A DNA stretch of 64,000 nucleotides from Novipirellula galeiformis (GCF_007860095.1 NZ_SJPT01000008.1:45361-109360); one strand, 5' to 3'. Positions 1 through 8,853 are shown, numbered from the stretch's first letter. Notes: generated by a model from the sequence alone, not told the origin. A program made the numbers and translations.

Positions 1-240
1 CGGTCCAGCACACGAGTGCAGCCCGCGATTAAATCAGGGGGAGTCCGCAATTTTTTTCGATGCTGGGTTGGGCACTTGGGTCAAGTTCAGGCAAAATCGA
101 GCTCCTCGGTTTCGATCGGCGCGGAGGCGAAACACGACTCCGCCGTCGAGCTCCGAATGTCGCTATCGGACAATGGGTTTCGCTCTACAATGGGTGAGGC
201 TGCTACGATCTGTCATTCTCTCCAAAAATCTAGCGTTCTG

Positions 241-2313
241 ATGCAACTACCGGTTATCAATCAATCCGACAGCAATCCTTCCGTGCCCGCGATGCCGCGT
301 GACTACTTGTCAAACTTGGCGGCGGGTGGACGTGCCCCAACCGGGCCCGTGGCTGCATTACCGTTGCCGATGTCGATGGAAGAGGCTCGCCAACGCGGCT
401 GGGACGAGCTCGATATCGTGTTTGTCACCGGGGATGCTTATATCGATCACCCCAGCTTCGCGATGGCCATCTTGGGACGCACGCTGGAAGCGGCCGGATA
501 TCGCATCGGGATCATTAGCCAACCGGATTGGCGAAGCTGTGAGGCGTGGACTCGCTTCGGTCGGCCGCGATTGTTTTTCGCAATCAGTGCCGGAAACATG
601 GACTCGATGATCAACCACTACACCGCGAACAAAAAGGTTCGCAACGACGACGCCTATTCTCCGGGCGGTCGCATCGGTTTGCGTCCGGACCGCGCAACCT
701 TGTCGTATTGCCAACGCGCTCGTGAAGCCTACAAAGGGGTTCCTGTGATTGCTGGGGGCGTCGAAGCCTCGTTGCGACGATTGGCTCATTACGATTACTG
801 GAGCGACAAGGTCAAACGATCGATCTTACTCGATTGCAAAGCCGACTTGCTGGCGTTCGGAATGGGCGAAAATGCGATCATTGAAATCGCTCGCCGACTC
901 GAGGCGGGGGAAAACGTCAAAGCGTTGCGTGACATGCTCGGGGTCGCCTACGCGCTGGGGGCATCCGAGTCGGTTCCCGAAGATGCGTTGACCCTTCCTA
1001 GCTTTGACGAGGTCACCAGCGACAAGGTCGCCTTTGCCGAAGCCACGCGGATCATCCACAACGAAACGAACCCTCATAACGCGCGCCGGTTGGTGCAACA
1101 GCACGGCACCCAAACGATTGTCTGTAATCCACCTCAACCGCCGATCTCCGAAGCGGCGATGGACCAGATCTATGGGCTGTCCTACACCCGGCGACCGCAC
1201 CCGAGTTACAAAGAAGCGATCCCGGCGTACGAGATGATCAAGAACTCGGTCACGATCATGCGGGGATGCTTTGGGGGCTGCACTTTCTGTTCGATTACCG
1301 CCCACCAAGGCCGGATCATTCAATCGCGCAGCAAGGAATCGGTGCTCGGTGAGATCGCGAAGATGACCGAGGACAAGTCGTTTACCGGCGTGGTCAGCGA
1401 CATCGGTGGCCCGACGGCTAACATGTACCAGATGAATTGCACCAAGCCCGAGGTCGAAGCCGTTTGCCGGCGCCAATCGTGTGTGCATCCGAAAATTTGT
1501 AAACTACTCGGTGTCGATCACACCCCGGTGATCGAGTTAATGCGTGAGTCGCGGAACCTTCCCGGGATCAAAAAAGTGCTCGTCGCCAGCGGGGTGCGGA
1601 TGGACTTGGCTCGCACCTCTCCGGAGTACTTGAAGGAGTTGACCGCACATCACGTGGGAGGGAAGCTGAAGGTTGCGCCGGAGCATGTGGACGCGGGCGT
1701 CTTGAACAAGATGCGTAAGCCAAAGAACGATGACTTCGAGCATTTTACCGAGATCTTCAAGGAAGAATCCAAGCGGGTTGGCAAGAAGCAGTTCATCGTG
1801 CCTTACTTCATCGCATCGCATCCTGGCAGCGATATCCGTGCGATGATTGAATTGGCTTTGTTTCTTAAGCGTAATGGCTACAAGCCGGACGCGGTTCAAG
1901 ACTTTATCCCGGCGCCGTTGGATGTCGCGACGACGATGTACTACACCGGTTTGGACCCGTTTACCAAGCAACCCGTTTACATTGCCAAGGCGATGAAGGA
2001 GCGGAAGACGCAACGAGCGTTGATGCAGTTCTTCAAGCCCGAGAACTATTTCGAAGTCCGCGAGGCGCTGCGTTCGGTTGGTCGTACTGATCTGATCGGC
2101 GATGGTTGCGATGGCTTGATTCCATCGAAGCCACCCCAGGAAGCGATCCGAGCTCGGCGTCAAGACGCGAACAAACGGTTTCGCGGCGATTACGTGCACA
2201 CGATTGGCAAACCGGAAGCGTCCGGAGGGCAGGAGCAAAAGAAGGGAAGCAAGAAGAAACGCCGAGACCGCAAGAGCACCGGCTATCGTCCGGACCGTCG
2301 CGGGGCAAACTAA
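241..2313 (+). CDS. ygiQ: YgiQ family (UPF0313) radical SAM protein
   Basis: Radical SAM enzyme of the YgiQ family; the substrate is unknown for the family. The cluster-binding CxxxCxxC motif lies at residues 343-350 (C-F-G-G-C-T-F-C), and the family's N-terminal block LPMSMEEARQRGWDELDIV and VTGDAYIDHPSF are both present. The C-terminal 40 residues are very rich in K and R. The reading frame is open upstream to a GTG at 16, but the family normally begins shortly before the LPMS block, so I chose the ATG at 241 (690 aa); the ATG at 190 is also possible. The gene is monocistronic and is followed at once by hairpins at 2314-2348. The family assignment is secure and the start is not. Confidence 0.9.
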   Translation: MQLPVINQSDSNPSVPAMPRDYLSNLAAGGRAPTGPVAALPLPMSMEEARQRGWDELDIVFVTGDAYIDHPSFAMAILGRTLEAAGYRIGIISQPDWRSCEAWTRFGRPRLFFAISAGNMDSMINHYTANKKVRNDDAYSPGGRIGLRPDRATLSYCQRAREAYKGVPVIAGGVEASLRRLAHYDYWSDKVKRSILLDCKADLLAFGMGENAIIEIARRLEAGENVKALRDMLGVAYALGASESVPEDALTLPSFDEVTSDKVAFAEATRIIHNETNPHNARRLVQQHGTQTIVCNPPQPPISEAAMDQIYGLSYTRRPHPSYKEAIPAYEMIKNSVTIMRGCFGGCTFCSITAHQGRIIQSRSKESVLGEIAKMTEDKSFTGVVSDIGGPTANMYQMNCTKPEVEAVCRRQSCVHPKICKLLGVDHTPVIELMRESRNLPGIKKVLVASGVRMDLARTSPEYLKELTAHHVGGKLKVAPEHVDAGVLNKMRKPKNDDFEHFTEIFKEESKRVGKKQFIVPYFIASHPGSDIRAMIELALFLKRNGYKPDAVQDFIPAPLDVATTMYYTGLDPFTKQPVYIAKAMKERKTQRALMQFFKPENYFEVREALRSVGRTDLIGDGCDGLIPSKPPQEAIRARRQDANKRFRGDYVHTIGKPEASGGQEQKKGSKKKRRDRKSTGYRPDRRGAN

Positions 2314-2348
2314 CCACTACTCGTAGTGGATCTTGCTAAAGATCACTA
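2314..2348 (+). terminator. Overlapping hairpins after ygiQ, with a dispersed 3'-end motif
   Basis: Directly after the ygiQ stop codon, CCACTA-CTCG-TAGTGG (2314-2329) forms a perfect hairpin. It overlaps a second hairpin made from GATCTT-GCTA-AAGATC (2329-2344), so the two are mutually exclusive. The core GTGGATCTTGCTAAAG recurs after the propeller gene ending at 16505, also just behind a plus-strand stop codon. There is no T-run, so factor-independent termination is not certain. Confidence 0.5.
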
Positions 2349-2427
2349 ACCCAATCGTCATCTCGCCACCGCGAGGCTGTTCGAACGTGGCGACCGAACA
2401 TCGTCCCACAGGGATGGCGGCTTTGGC

Positions 2428-2474
2428 CATGGGCGTGACGCCCAATGGCTACATCATTTCGCCACTTCGTGGCT
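2428..2474 (+). repeat. Copy 1 of the REP-like repeat
   Basis: About 46 bp beginning CATGGGCGTGACGCCCA and ending GCCACTTCGTGGCTG, carrying internal palindromes (GGGCGT-GA-CGCCC and GCCAC-TTC-GTGGC). It matches copies at 2825-2870 and 3409-3454 in the same orientation, with a few mismatches (CATCATTT against CAGCATGT). It ends about 10 bp before the hsdM remnant. Confidence 0.8.
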
Positions 2475-2484
2475 GAATTGCGAC

Positions 2485-2670
2485 TCATTCCCCCACCTCC
2501 GGCAAGGCAAAGCCCAGCTTTTGCAGACGACCGCGGATCGCCGCCTGCAGTTTTTCGGACTCGTGAAATTAAGTGGCTAACTCGCGGACGGGGCTCTCCA
2601 TCTTTTTGGCGAGGGGGACGCCAGCGTCTTCGACCTCTTCGGCGCACGGGGTGCGACCGGGTGTGAGCTT
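2485..2670 (-). pseudogene. Remnant of the C-terminus of a type I restriction-modification methylase (HsdM)
   Basis: On the minus strand one frame reads KLTPGR, then AEEVEDAGVPLAKKM, then, after an in-frame TAA at 2569-2571, FHESEKLQAAIRGRLQKLGF, ending at a TGA at 2485-2487. This fits the usual end of HsdM: LTPGRYVG, an acidic AEEVEDDGEPF stretch, EKM, and an ESxxLxxAIrxxLxxLGY tail. Only about 60 codons remain. The match breaks off within 2 bp of the GTCCCGAAGGGAC hairpin at 2672, and the other side is bounded by repeat copy 1. No other hsd gene is visible. It reads as a decayed restriction locus cut back by repeat insertion; the family call rests on motif recognition alone. Confidence 0.65.
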
Positions 2671-2671
2671 A

Positions 2672-2798
2672 GTCCCGAAGGGACGGCATGTTGTAGCCAC
2701 GGGTGCAAACCCGTGAATGCGAGAACCAACGCGATCGCGAAGCCCTGAAGGGGCGACATGAATTGATGGCGTGATGGTTCCTGTCGTCCCTTCGGGAC
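2672..2798. repeat. Cluster of REP-like hairpins
   Basis: Several short hairpins are packed together: GTCCC-GAA-GGGAC at 2672-2684, CACGGGT-GCAA-ACCCGTG at 2698-2715, CCCT-GA-AGGG at 2743-2752, and GTCCC-TTC-GGGAC at 2786-2798, the last being the reverse complement of the first. A further copy of the GTCCCTTCGGGAC form lies at 3369-3381. The stretch has no coding signal. Confidence 0.7.
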
Positions 2799-3454
2799 TA
2801 ACGGGATTGAATGGATTCGTGTTCCATGGGCTGACGCCCATGGCTACAGCATGTCGCCACTTCGTGGCTGGGTGAGCGACAATCATTGAACGATCTCCTG
2901 CTCGAAGACGTATCGCACATCGAAGTCGATATTGTGCTTTTTCAATATGTCGAGGAACTCTTCCTCAAACGTCTTCTTTCGATGATGCTCGGCTTGGTTG
3001 GCGATGTATTCAGAAACCGATGGCATCTGTGATTCACTGACTGAAAATGCAGCGTATCCTGATTGCCATTCAAACTTTCGCGAAACATCTGGCCGCTCGT
3101 TGATCCACTTCGATGAATTCGATTTGATCTTCCGCAATACATCTGAGATGGCGACCGTTGGACTCAGCTTTGCCAACAGATGTACGTGGTCTTCAACGCC
3201 TCCGATCTTCAACAACGTTCCTTGCTGGCCCCGTACAATTCCGCCGATATATCCGTAGAGGTCGTCCTGCCAATCGGGGCGAATCGTTGGCTTTCGATAT
3301 TTCGTGCTGTAGATGATGTGGAACAAACGGTTCGTGAATGTGGACATGATTAGGCTCCGCTTCCTATCGTCCCTTCGGGACTTTGAACTCGGGTGGGATT
3401 CGCGTTCTATGGGCGTGACGCCCATGGCTACAGCATGTCGCCACTTCGTGGCTG
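2785..3454. mobile_element. REP/RAYT-like unit: Y1 transposase between about 86-bp direct repeats
   Basis: Left flank 2785-2870 and right flank 3368-3454 have the same order: a GTCCCTTCGGGAC hairpin, a diverged middle of about 28-30 bp, then the GACGCCCATGGCTACAGCA to CTTCGTGGCTG block. They are direct repeats on either side of a single HUH transposase gene. This arrangement resembles REP-associated tyrosine transposases, where a single-copy transposase is flanked by the palindromes it processes. A simple IS200 element is the alternative, but IS200 ends are not normally extended direct repeats of this sort. Confidence 0.65.
2883..3347 (-). CDS. IS200/REP-associated Y1 (HUH) transposase
   Basis: A 154-aa single-domain tyrosine-1 transposase. 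The HUH motif is HVH at residues 54-56 (in EDHVHLL). The probable catalytic tyrosine is Y114 in the EYIANQAEHH helix, with Q118 as the usual metal-ligand partner. The length is normal for the IS200/TnpA_REP family, which cuts and joins single-stranded hairpin DNA. The ATG at 3347 begins the conserved N-terminus; the frame stays open upstream only into repeat DNA. The gene lies between direct repeats at 2785-2870 and 3368-3454 and has no tnpB neighbour. It appears intact. Confidence 0.85.
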   Translation of the reverse strand: MSTFTNRLFHIIYSTKYRKPTIRPDWQDDLYGYIGGIVRGQQGTLLKIGGVEDHVHLLAKLSPTVAISDVLRKIKSNSSKWINERPDVSRKFEWQSGYAAFSVSESQMPSVSEYIANQAEHHRKKTFEEEFLDILKKHNIDFDVRYVFEQEIVQ

Positions 3455-3827
3455 TGGGCGTTACAACGCACTGCATCTCCAGTGTATTATCGCTGCCGCC
3501 GGGACAAGCTCGACGGCAGGATGCCCATGCTCGTGAATCCAAGATGATTCGGTGACCTTTGCGGTTCAGCGTTTCTTTCGGAAACTCAAGGTGTAAGGCC
3601 GGACGCGGGGCCACTGGCACTAGGCGTGCTGCGACCGGGTTTCTCGGGGCGCGCGATGGCAACGTGCAAATTCAGCGTCACGAGGCCCTCCCCGGCAATC
3701 TCGCTGAAGGCTCGATTGCCGGCCCTCCCAGCGCTCTTGGGAGGGGGAACCACGTTGTTGCAGCCGACTGCACCCTTTAAATCGGACGACTGTCCGTTGG
3801 TGCAGTAGCAACAGGTCGATCGAAACT
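3348..3827. other. Non-coding spacer with repeats
   Basis: The spacer contains the right-hand flank of the transposase unit (hairpin at 3369-3381, repeat copy 3 at 3409-3454) and a separate perfect hairpin, CCCTCCCA-GCGCTCT-TGGGAGGG, at 3723-3745. Open frames here show no recognisable protein and overlap repeats. I see no gene. Confidence 0.6.
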
Positions 3828-4865
3828 CTACAGATCGAAGTCGTCCAAGGAATCGATCAGACGGTCCAGCGAGTCCTTGGGCTTGTTGGCATGTTGTTGC
3901 TGCCGCTTGAGCAATTGGTCGTCGATGCCGACGGTGTCACGGCCTGCTAATAACAACTGCTCGTCGCGTTCGCGCGCCGCCGTTGCAATCGGATCATCGT
4001 TGCCGGTAGGAGCACCGAACAATTGGGATAAATCGATCTTGAAACCTTCGTCTCCCTCGACCTCGGCACCGGCGATCGCAGGCGCTTTGTGTTGCGGGAA
4101 AATGATCGCGTTTTCCGGGCACACGCGACTGCACGCCGGGCATCCTTTGCGACAATTGTCTGGCTGCTCAACGAGGATGTTCTCGACGCCGTCGATTCCG
4201 TAAACGCCGAATAAGCAAAAGTCGACGCATTCCATACAGTTCGTGCAGCGGCTGTAGTCGATCACGGGATACCAGCGACGCGATGTCGACTCTTCGACTT
4301 CAACGAGCTTGCCACCCACGATGGGAAGACTCGTCGACGACGAGGGGCGTTCGGCTTGAGGGGCGGCGGGCTCGATGATCCGCTTCATCTCCCTTAGAAA
4401 AGGAGCCGCGTCTCCAGCGAGTTTCAAGTCAATGCAGTGAACCAAGCGATCCGGACGCGGATACAAATCGGTGACGCGATCGACCGCTGCGGGTGACTCG
4501 GTCGATTCACCGTCGGGGGCGGCCGTGGACTCGTCTGAGTCCTGTTCTCCCGCACCTTGCTCGGCATCACCGATCTCCGATCCACCCCATTGCCCTTGGA
4601 TGCCGTTGCGATCGAGCACCCAATGGGCCGCGCGCGAATAGATCCAAGAGAATACGATCAAGTGGCCCTCGGCGTCGGCCAGACGTTGATACGCCTCGCT
4701 CGTTTTGGACAAATCGTAGAGATGCGGCACCACTAACACATCGACGCCTTCGATGTGCGTCGCTGCGTCAGTGATTTGCTGCTCGATCGCCCGTTTCTGA
4801 GGGTTCCGCGATTGGCCTCGCGATACGACAACGGTGTAGGCGGCTCTCTCGGTCGCTGAAATCAT
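3828..4865 (-). CDS. 2x[4Fe-4S] ferredoxin-type protein with an unknown N-terminal domain
   Basis: A 345-aa protein. The C-terminal half has two cysteine clusters, CTNCMECVDFC and CRKGCPACSRVCP, typical of a bacterial two-[4Fe-4S] ferredoxin fold. The N-terminal 120 residues (TVVVSRGQSRNPQKRA, DVLVVPHLYDLS, HLIVFSWIYSRAAHWVLDR) look like an alpha/beta Rossmann-type domain that I cannot name. The middle is acidic, low-complexity linker. No signal peptide is seen, so it is cytoplasmic. It lies 45 bp downstream of purL on the same strand and could be co-transcribed. It is probably an electron-transfer partner; the partner enzyme is unknown. Confidence 0.75.
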   Translation of the reverse strand: MISATERAAYTVVVSRGQSRNPQKRAIEQQITDAATHIEGVDVLVVPHLYDLSKTSEAYQRLADAEGHLIVFSWIYSRAAHWVLDRNGIQGQWGGSEIGDAEQGAGEQDSDESTAAPDGESTESPAAVDRVTDLYPRPDRLVHCIDLKLAGDAAPFLREMKRIIEPAAPQAERPSSSTSLPIVGGKLVEVEESTSRRWYPVIDYSRCTNCMECVDFCLFGVYGIDGVENILVEQPDNCRKGCPACSRVCPENAIIFPQHKAPAIAGAEVEGDEGFKIDLSQLFGAPTGNDDPIATAARERDEQLLLAGRDTVGIDDQLLKRQQQHANKPKDSLDRLIDSLDDFDL

Positions 4866-4910
4866 CGTGGTTTCGTGGGGGTTACAAATCGGCGGGAGGG
4901 AGGGGAGGTG

Positions 4911-7856
4911 TTACCAGTTCAAGGGCCCCAGCCATGCCTGCTTGGCTTGGGCCAGATCGACGCGGAGCGCGTCCCCGGCATTGGACTTGATCGCCAGTTG
5001 ACTGGAATCGTCTATTGTACCAAGACGCGTTGCCGAAACACCCGCTTTGGCGAACCGATCCGCAAACGCTTCGGATTGATCGCTTGGCACTTCGCACAGG
5101 AAGCGGGTATTCGATTCGCTAAACATCACCTCGGTTGCCGAGAGCCCGGAAGCGTTGCAGATCGAATCGATATCCAAGCTCATGCCGAGTCCGCCGGCCA
5201 TCGCCATTTCGGTTGCCGCGACCGCCAAGCCGCCTTCGCTCAAGTCGTGGCAGGAGCGGATCAATCGCTCGTTGATCGCTTGGTGGACCGCCGCAAAGGT
5301 GGTTTTTGCCTTGACGGCATCGACCGTTGGCACTTGGCCTCCGGACAACCCGAGGGCCAGCAGCAGGTGCGAGCCGCCGAGTTCGGACTTCGTCTCGCCG
5401 ACCAAGAAGACGGCGTTTCCGGCCGCTTTGGCATCCATCGTGACGGCGTTGGCGACATCGTCGATTTGTCCCATCGCACTGATCAGCAAGCTGGGGGGGA
5501 TCGCGATCGTTTGGCGTTGACCGTCCGCATCGTTGTAGCTGAACTCGTTGTTCAAACTGTCCTTGCCACTGATGAACGGGGTGCCGAGCGTGATCGCCAT
5601 GTCTTGGCACGCGATGGCCGCACGGACAAGTGAACCGAGCGTCTCGGAGCGATCGGTGTATCCCCAGCAGAAGTTATCAAGGATTGCGATCTTCGTCGGA
5701 TCGGCTCCCACGGCGACGGCATTTCGCATCGCTTCATCGATCGCCGAGGTGGCCATGTGATAGGTATCAAAATCACCGTAATGAGGATTCATGCCACACG
5801 AGATCACCAAACCACGACGACTTTGTAAGCGTGGTTTGACGACGGCTGCGTCACTCGGTCCATCGCATAGCGGTCCGACCAACGGTTTGACAACGCTGCC
5901 CGCTTGGACTTCGTGATCGTATTGACGGATGATCCAGTGTTTGCTGGCCACATTGTAGCTGCCCATGATTTTCAGCAGCGCGTCGGCGTGCCCGGCTGTA
6001 TCGAGCGATGGCAATGCGACCGCTTGCGTGGGCGCGGGATGGTAGACCGCGTCACGAATGATCGGGGGACGTCCCTCGTGCAAAATGTCCATCGAAATGT
6101 CGCCGACCACGTTTCCATGGTAAGTCAATTGCAAGCGTCCGGTTGGCACGAACCGCCCCAGCACTGCCGCTTCGACCCCTTCGCTTTCGCAAAGCTCACG
6201 CAGCTCGTCCCACGATGCCTTGGGGACCGACAGCACCATTCGCTCTTGCGCTTCGGAAATCCAAATTTCGGTATACGTCAAGCCTTCGTATTTCAAGGGC
6301 GCCTTGTCGAGCCAGACTTCGGCGCCGATCTTTTCGCCCATTTCGCCAACCGCACTCGAGAATCCTCCCGCGCCACAATCGGTCACCGCGTTAAACAGTC
6401 CGCGGTCACGCGCCTGGAGCAATACGTCGAGCACCATCTTTTCGGTGATTGCGTTGCCGATTTGGACAGCACCGCCGGAAAGCGATTCCGATTCACTCGT
6501 CAATTCCGCCGAGCTAAACGTGGCACCATGGATCCCATCGCGTCCGGTGCGTCCACCGATGGCGACAATCAAGTCATCGGGTTGAACTTCCTTTTCTTCC
6601 ATGCCGACAGGAATGATGCCGACGTTGCCACAATAAACCAGGGGATTGCCGAGATAACGACGATCGAAGTAGACCGCGCCGTTGACGGTGGGAACTCCCA
6701 TCCGGTTGCCGTAATCACGCACCCCGGAAACGACGCCCTTCATCACACGACGAGGGTGCAACACGCCCGGTGGCAAGCCGCTCGGATCGGTGTCTGGTGG
6801 CGCGAAACAAAACACGTCGGTATTGCAAATCGGCTTGGCTCCCATGCCAGTCCCCATCGGGTCACGAATGACGCCTCCGAGTCCCGTATTTGCACCCCCG
6901 TACGGCTCCAGCGCCGACGGGTGATTGTGGGTTTCGACCTTGAAACAGATATGGTATTCGTCATCGAAGGTAACGATCCCCGCGTTGTCCTTAAACACGC
7001 TGACGCACCAATCGTTCTCGGCAAGCGTTTTGCGGATCGTTTGCGTGGCCGCAAAGATCGTTTCTTTGAGCATGTTTTCGTATTGACGCTCATCGGCTTC
7101 GGGCGTTCCGTCGGCTCCGGGGCCGCGATAGTGAATTCGGCCGGCCAGTGTTTTGTGGCTGCAGTGCTCGGACCATGTTTGCGCGATCGTTTCGAGTTCG
7201 ATATCGGTCGGGTCGCGTCCGAGTTCTTCAAAGTGATCGCGAATCGTTTGCATCTCGACCAGCGTCAAATAGAGCTGGCCTTCGCGCGAGAGCGTTTCGA
7301 GTTGCTCGTCACCGAGTTGACGAATCGGAATCGTCTTCAGTTCGAACGCGCTTGCCGAGCCGACATCGAGTTGGTCCATCTCTAGCGGCCCCACAACAAC
7401 TTGCTCCACCGAGTCATTGGAAAGGGCGCGGCGGCAAATCGAATCGAGTACGGAGTCCCCGACCTCGTCCAGCCAAAATTTGCGCATCGTCCGCACGGCA
7501 TCGACGTTGAATCCAATGTCCTTGGCCGCCGCAATCGTGCTGGCCGCAACCGGGTCCATCACTCCTGGCTTGGGTAACACGTTGACGAGCGTCAAGTTAT
7601 CGCCGGGCGGTTCATTCAGCACGTCTTGGCCGGCGATCGCTACCACGGCACGCTCGGTGACGGCATCGACGAGCAGTGTGTTGGCCAATTGGACCGCTTC
7701 GCCGTGTGCGAAGTCACCTTGGATCAAAAAGCTTCGCGCAAAATCGATGTCCAGATGATCGTGAAGCCCGAGCTCATGGATCTCTTCGGTGGTTCGTTTG
7801 GCTTCACGATCGACTTGACCTTCGGCCGGATAAATATCAATTTGCCAAAGCGGCAT
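4911..7856 (-). CDS. purL: Phosphoribosylformylglycinamidine synthase PurL with a fused N-terminal PurS-like region
   Basis: Fourth step of purine synthesis: ATP- and glutamine-dependent conversion of FGAR to FGAM. At 981 aa it is longer than small PurL (about 740 aa) and shorter than the E. coli type (about 1,300 aa). Signature blocks are TWSEHCSHKT near residue 227, ETHNHPSALEPYGGANTG near 307, and FISGKDSLNNEF in the second half. The first 170-200 residues look like two PurS-like units (MPLWQIDIYPAEGQVD, and LVNVLPKPGVMDP followed by AAKDIGFNVDAVR). No C-terminal glutaminase domain is present, so a separate PurQ is expected elsewhere. The ATG at 7856 starts the PurS-like strand. Confidence 0.93.
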   Translation of the reverse strand: MPLWQIDIYPAEGQVDREAKRTTEEIHELGLHDHLDIDFARSFLIQGDFAHGEAVQLANTLLVDAVTERAVVAIAGQDVLNEPPGDNLTLVNVLPKPGVMDPVAASTIAAAKDIGFNVDAVRTMRKFWLDEVGDSVLDSICRRALSNDSVEQVVVGPLEMDQLDVGSASAFELKTIPIRQLGDEQLETLSREGQLYLTLVEMQTIRDHFEELGRDPTDIELETIAQTWSEHCSHKTLAGRIHYRGPGADGTPEADERQYENMLKETIFAATQTIRKTLAENDWCVSVFKDNAGIVTFDDEYHICFKVETHNHPSALEPYGGANTGLGGVIRDPMGTGMGAKPICNTDVFCFAPPDTDPSGLPPGVLHPRRVMKGVVSGVRDYGNRMGVPTVNGAVYFDRRYLGNPLVYCGNVGIIPVGMEEKEVQPDDLIVAIGGRTGRDGIHGATFSSAELTSESESLSGGAVQIGNAITEKMVLDVLLQARDRGLFNAVTDCGAGGFSSAVGEMGEKIGAEVWLDKAPLKYEGLTYTEIWISEAQERMVLSVPKASWDELRELCESEGVEAAVLGRFVPTGRLQLTYHGNVVGDISMDILHEGRPPIIRDAVYHPAPTQAVALPSLDTAGHADALLKIMGSYNVASKHWIIRQYDHEVQAGSVVKPLVGPLCDGPSDAAVVKPRLQSRRGLVISCGMNPHYGDFDTYHMATSAIDEAMRNAVAVGADPTKIAILDNFCWGYTDRSETLGSLVRAAIACQDMAITLGTPFISGKDSLNNEFSYNDADGQRQTIAIPPSLLISAMGQIDDVANAVTMDAKAAGNAVFLVGETKSELGGSHLLLALGLSGGQVPTVDAVKAKTTFAAVHQAINERLIRSCHDLSEGGLAVAATEMAMAGGLGMSLDIDSICNASGLSATEVMFSESNTRFLCEVPSDQSEAFADRFAKAGVSATRLGTIDDSSQLAIKSNAGDALRVDLAQAKQAWLGPLNW

Positions 7857-7925
7857 GGTTGCGTTTCCAATCGTTCAAAGTGAAGTAGGTTCTGCGGAGC
7901 AGACGGAGTGTTGATCCTGCGATGC

Positions 7926-8792
7926 TTAAAACGAATCTCGAATCGTTTTCGCTTCCTTCAGCCATCGAAGCAAGCTGGCATCGTCGTGGGTGCGAATCCA
8001 TGCACGTAAGTCTTCAATCGATCCTGCGAGATGGGCAAGTTGTTCGTCGATCGCGGTGCGATTCTCTTGGCAAATCGCCAACCACATCGCGGGGTCACCG
8101 GCTGCGACACGCGTGATGTCGAGCCATCCGCTGCCCACCAGATTCGCCGAATCTTGGTTAATCAATTTTGCCACCGCCGAGGATGCCAAGTGTGGCACGT
8201 GGCTGACGGATGCCAAGTGGGTATCGTGATCTTCGGGGCTGAGCGTGACAATCCGTCCGCCGGTTCGCCGCCAGAAATGGTCCGCCAAATCGAGTTGTCG
8301 CTTTGGCGTTTGCTCGCTGGGGGTGAGCACAATCACCTTGCCGACGAACAAGTCGGCCGTGGCATGTTCGGCGCCGGTTTTTTCACTGCCCGCGATCGGG
8401 TGGGCGGCGACAAACTTGGCGCTCGCCCCCGCGTCGCGGAGCACCGCTTGCACGATCGTGCGTTTGGTGCTGCCCACATCGGTGATCAAGCAATCCGCTT
8501 GAGAAACCTCGGCAGCTCGAATCACGCTGGCGGCAACGAGGTCGACCGGGGTTGCCACGACGACGACATCCACGTCCTGGCACCCCTGTTCGATCGATTC
8601 GGCCACCGAATCGATGATCCCCAGCTCGATCCACCGCTGGCCCTTTTCGGCACAACGCACGACACCGACGACATGCACCCCCGGGACGGTTCGACGAATC
8701 GAACGTGCCACGCTGCCACCAAGCAGCCCCACGCCGACGATCGCGACACGAGCGGGCCAAGAATCCGAAAGTGAATCTGGGGTCGGGGGCAA
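7926..8792 (-). CDS. tyrA: Prephenate/arogenate dehydrogenase
   Basis: NAD(P)-dependent oxidative decarboxylation in tyrosine synthesis. The dinucleotide-binding motif VGVGLLGGS (residues 19-27) opens a Rossmann fold; DVGSTKRTI, AAHPIAGSEKTGAEHA and SHVPHLASSAVA are characteristic TyrA blocks. At 288 aa it is a monofunctional enzyme without chorismate mutase or ACT domains. The codon at 8792 is TTG; no ATG lies in frame ahead of the Rossmann motif, so the start is uncertain. It lies 69 bp downstream of the purL start, all genes here running leftward. Confidence 0.88.
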   Translation of the reverse strand: MPPTPDSLSDSWPARVAIVGVGLLGGSVARSIRRTVPGVHVVGVVRCAEKGQRWIELGIIDSVAESIEQGCQDVDVVVVATPVDLVAASVIRAAEVSQADCLITDVGSTKRTIVQAVLRDAGASAKFVAAHPIAGSEKTGAEHATADLFVGKVIVLTPSEQTPKRQLDLADHFWRRTGGRIVTLSPEDHDTHLASVSHVPHLASSAVAKLINQDSANLVGSGWLDITRVAAGDPAMWLAICQENRTAIDEQLAHLAGSIEDLRAWIRTHDDASLLRWLKEAKTIRDSF

Positions 8793-8853
8793 TGCAGTGT
8801 CTTCGTTTCGTAGCGTTTCCGGTGAATGTTTAGCACGTCAAGAGCGTCTCTTG

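Noticed and set aside
2569..2886. Independent 105-codon gene on the minus strand
   Set aside because: Its C-terminal part is the hsdM remnant and its N-terminal part is translated REP-like repeat DNA.
3348..3662. N-terminal extension of the transposase
   Set aside because: The extra 105 codons run through repeat copy 3 and the hairpin at 3369; family members begin at MSTFTNRLFH or equivalent.
5904..7385. A 493-codon open frame on the plus strand
   Set aside because: It is fully antisense to the well-supported purL and has no recognisable motif; long antisense frames are common at this GC content.
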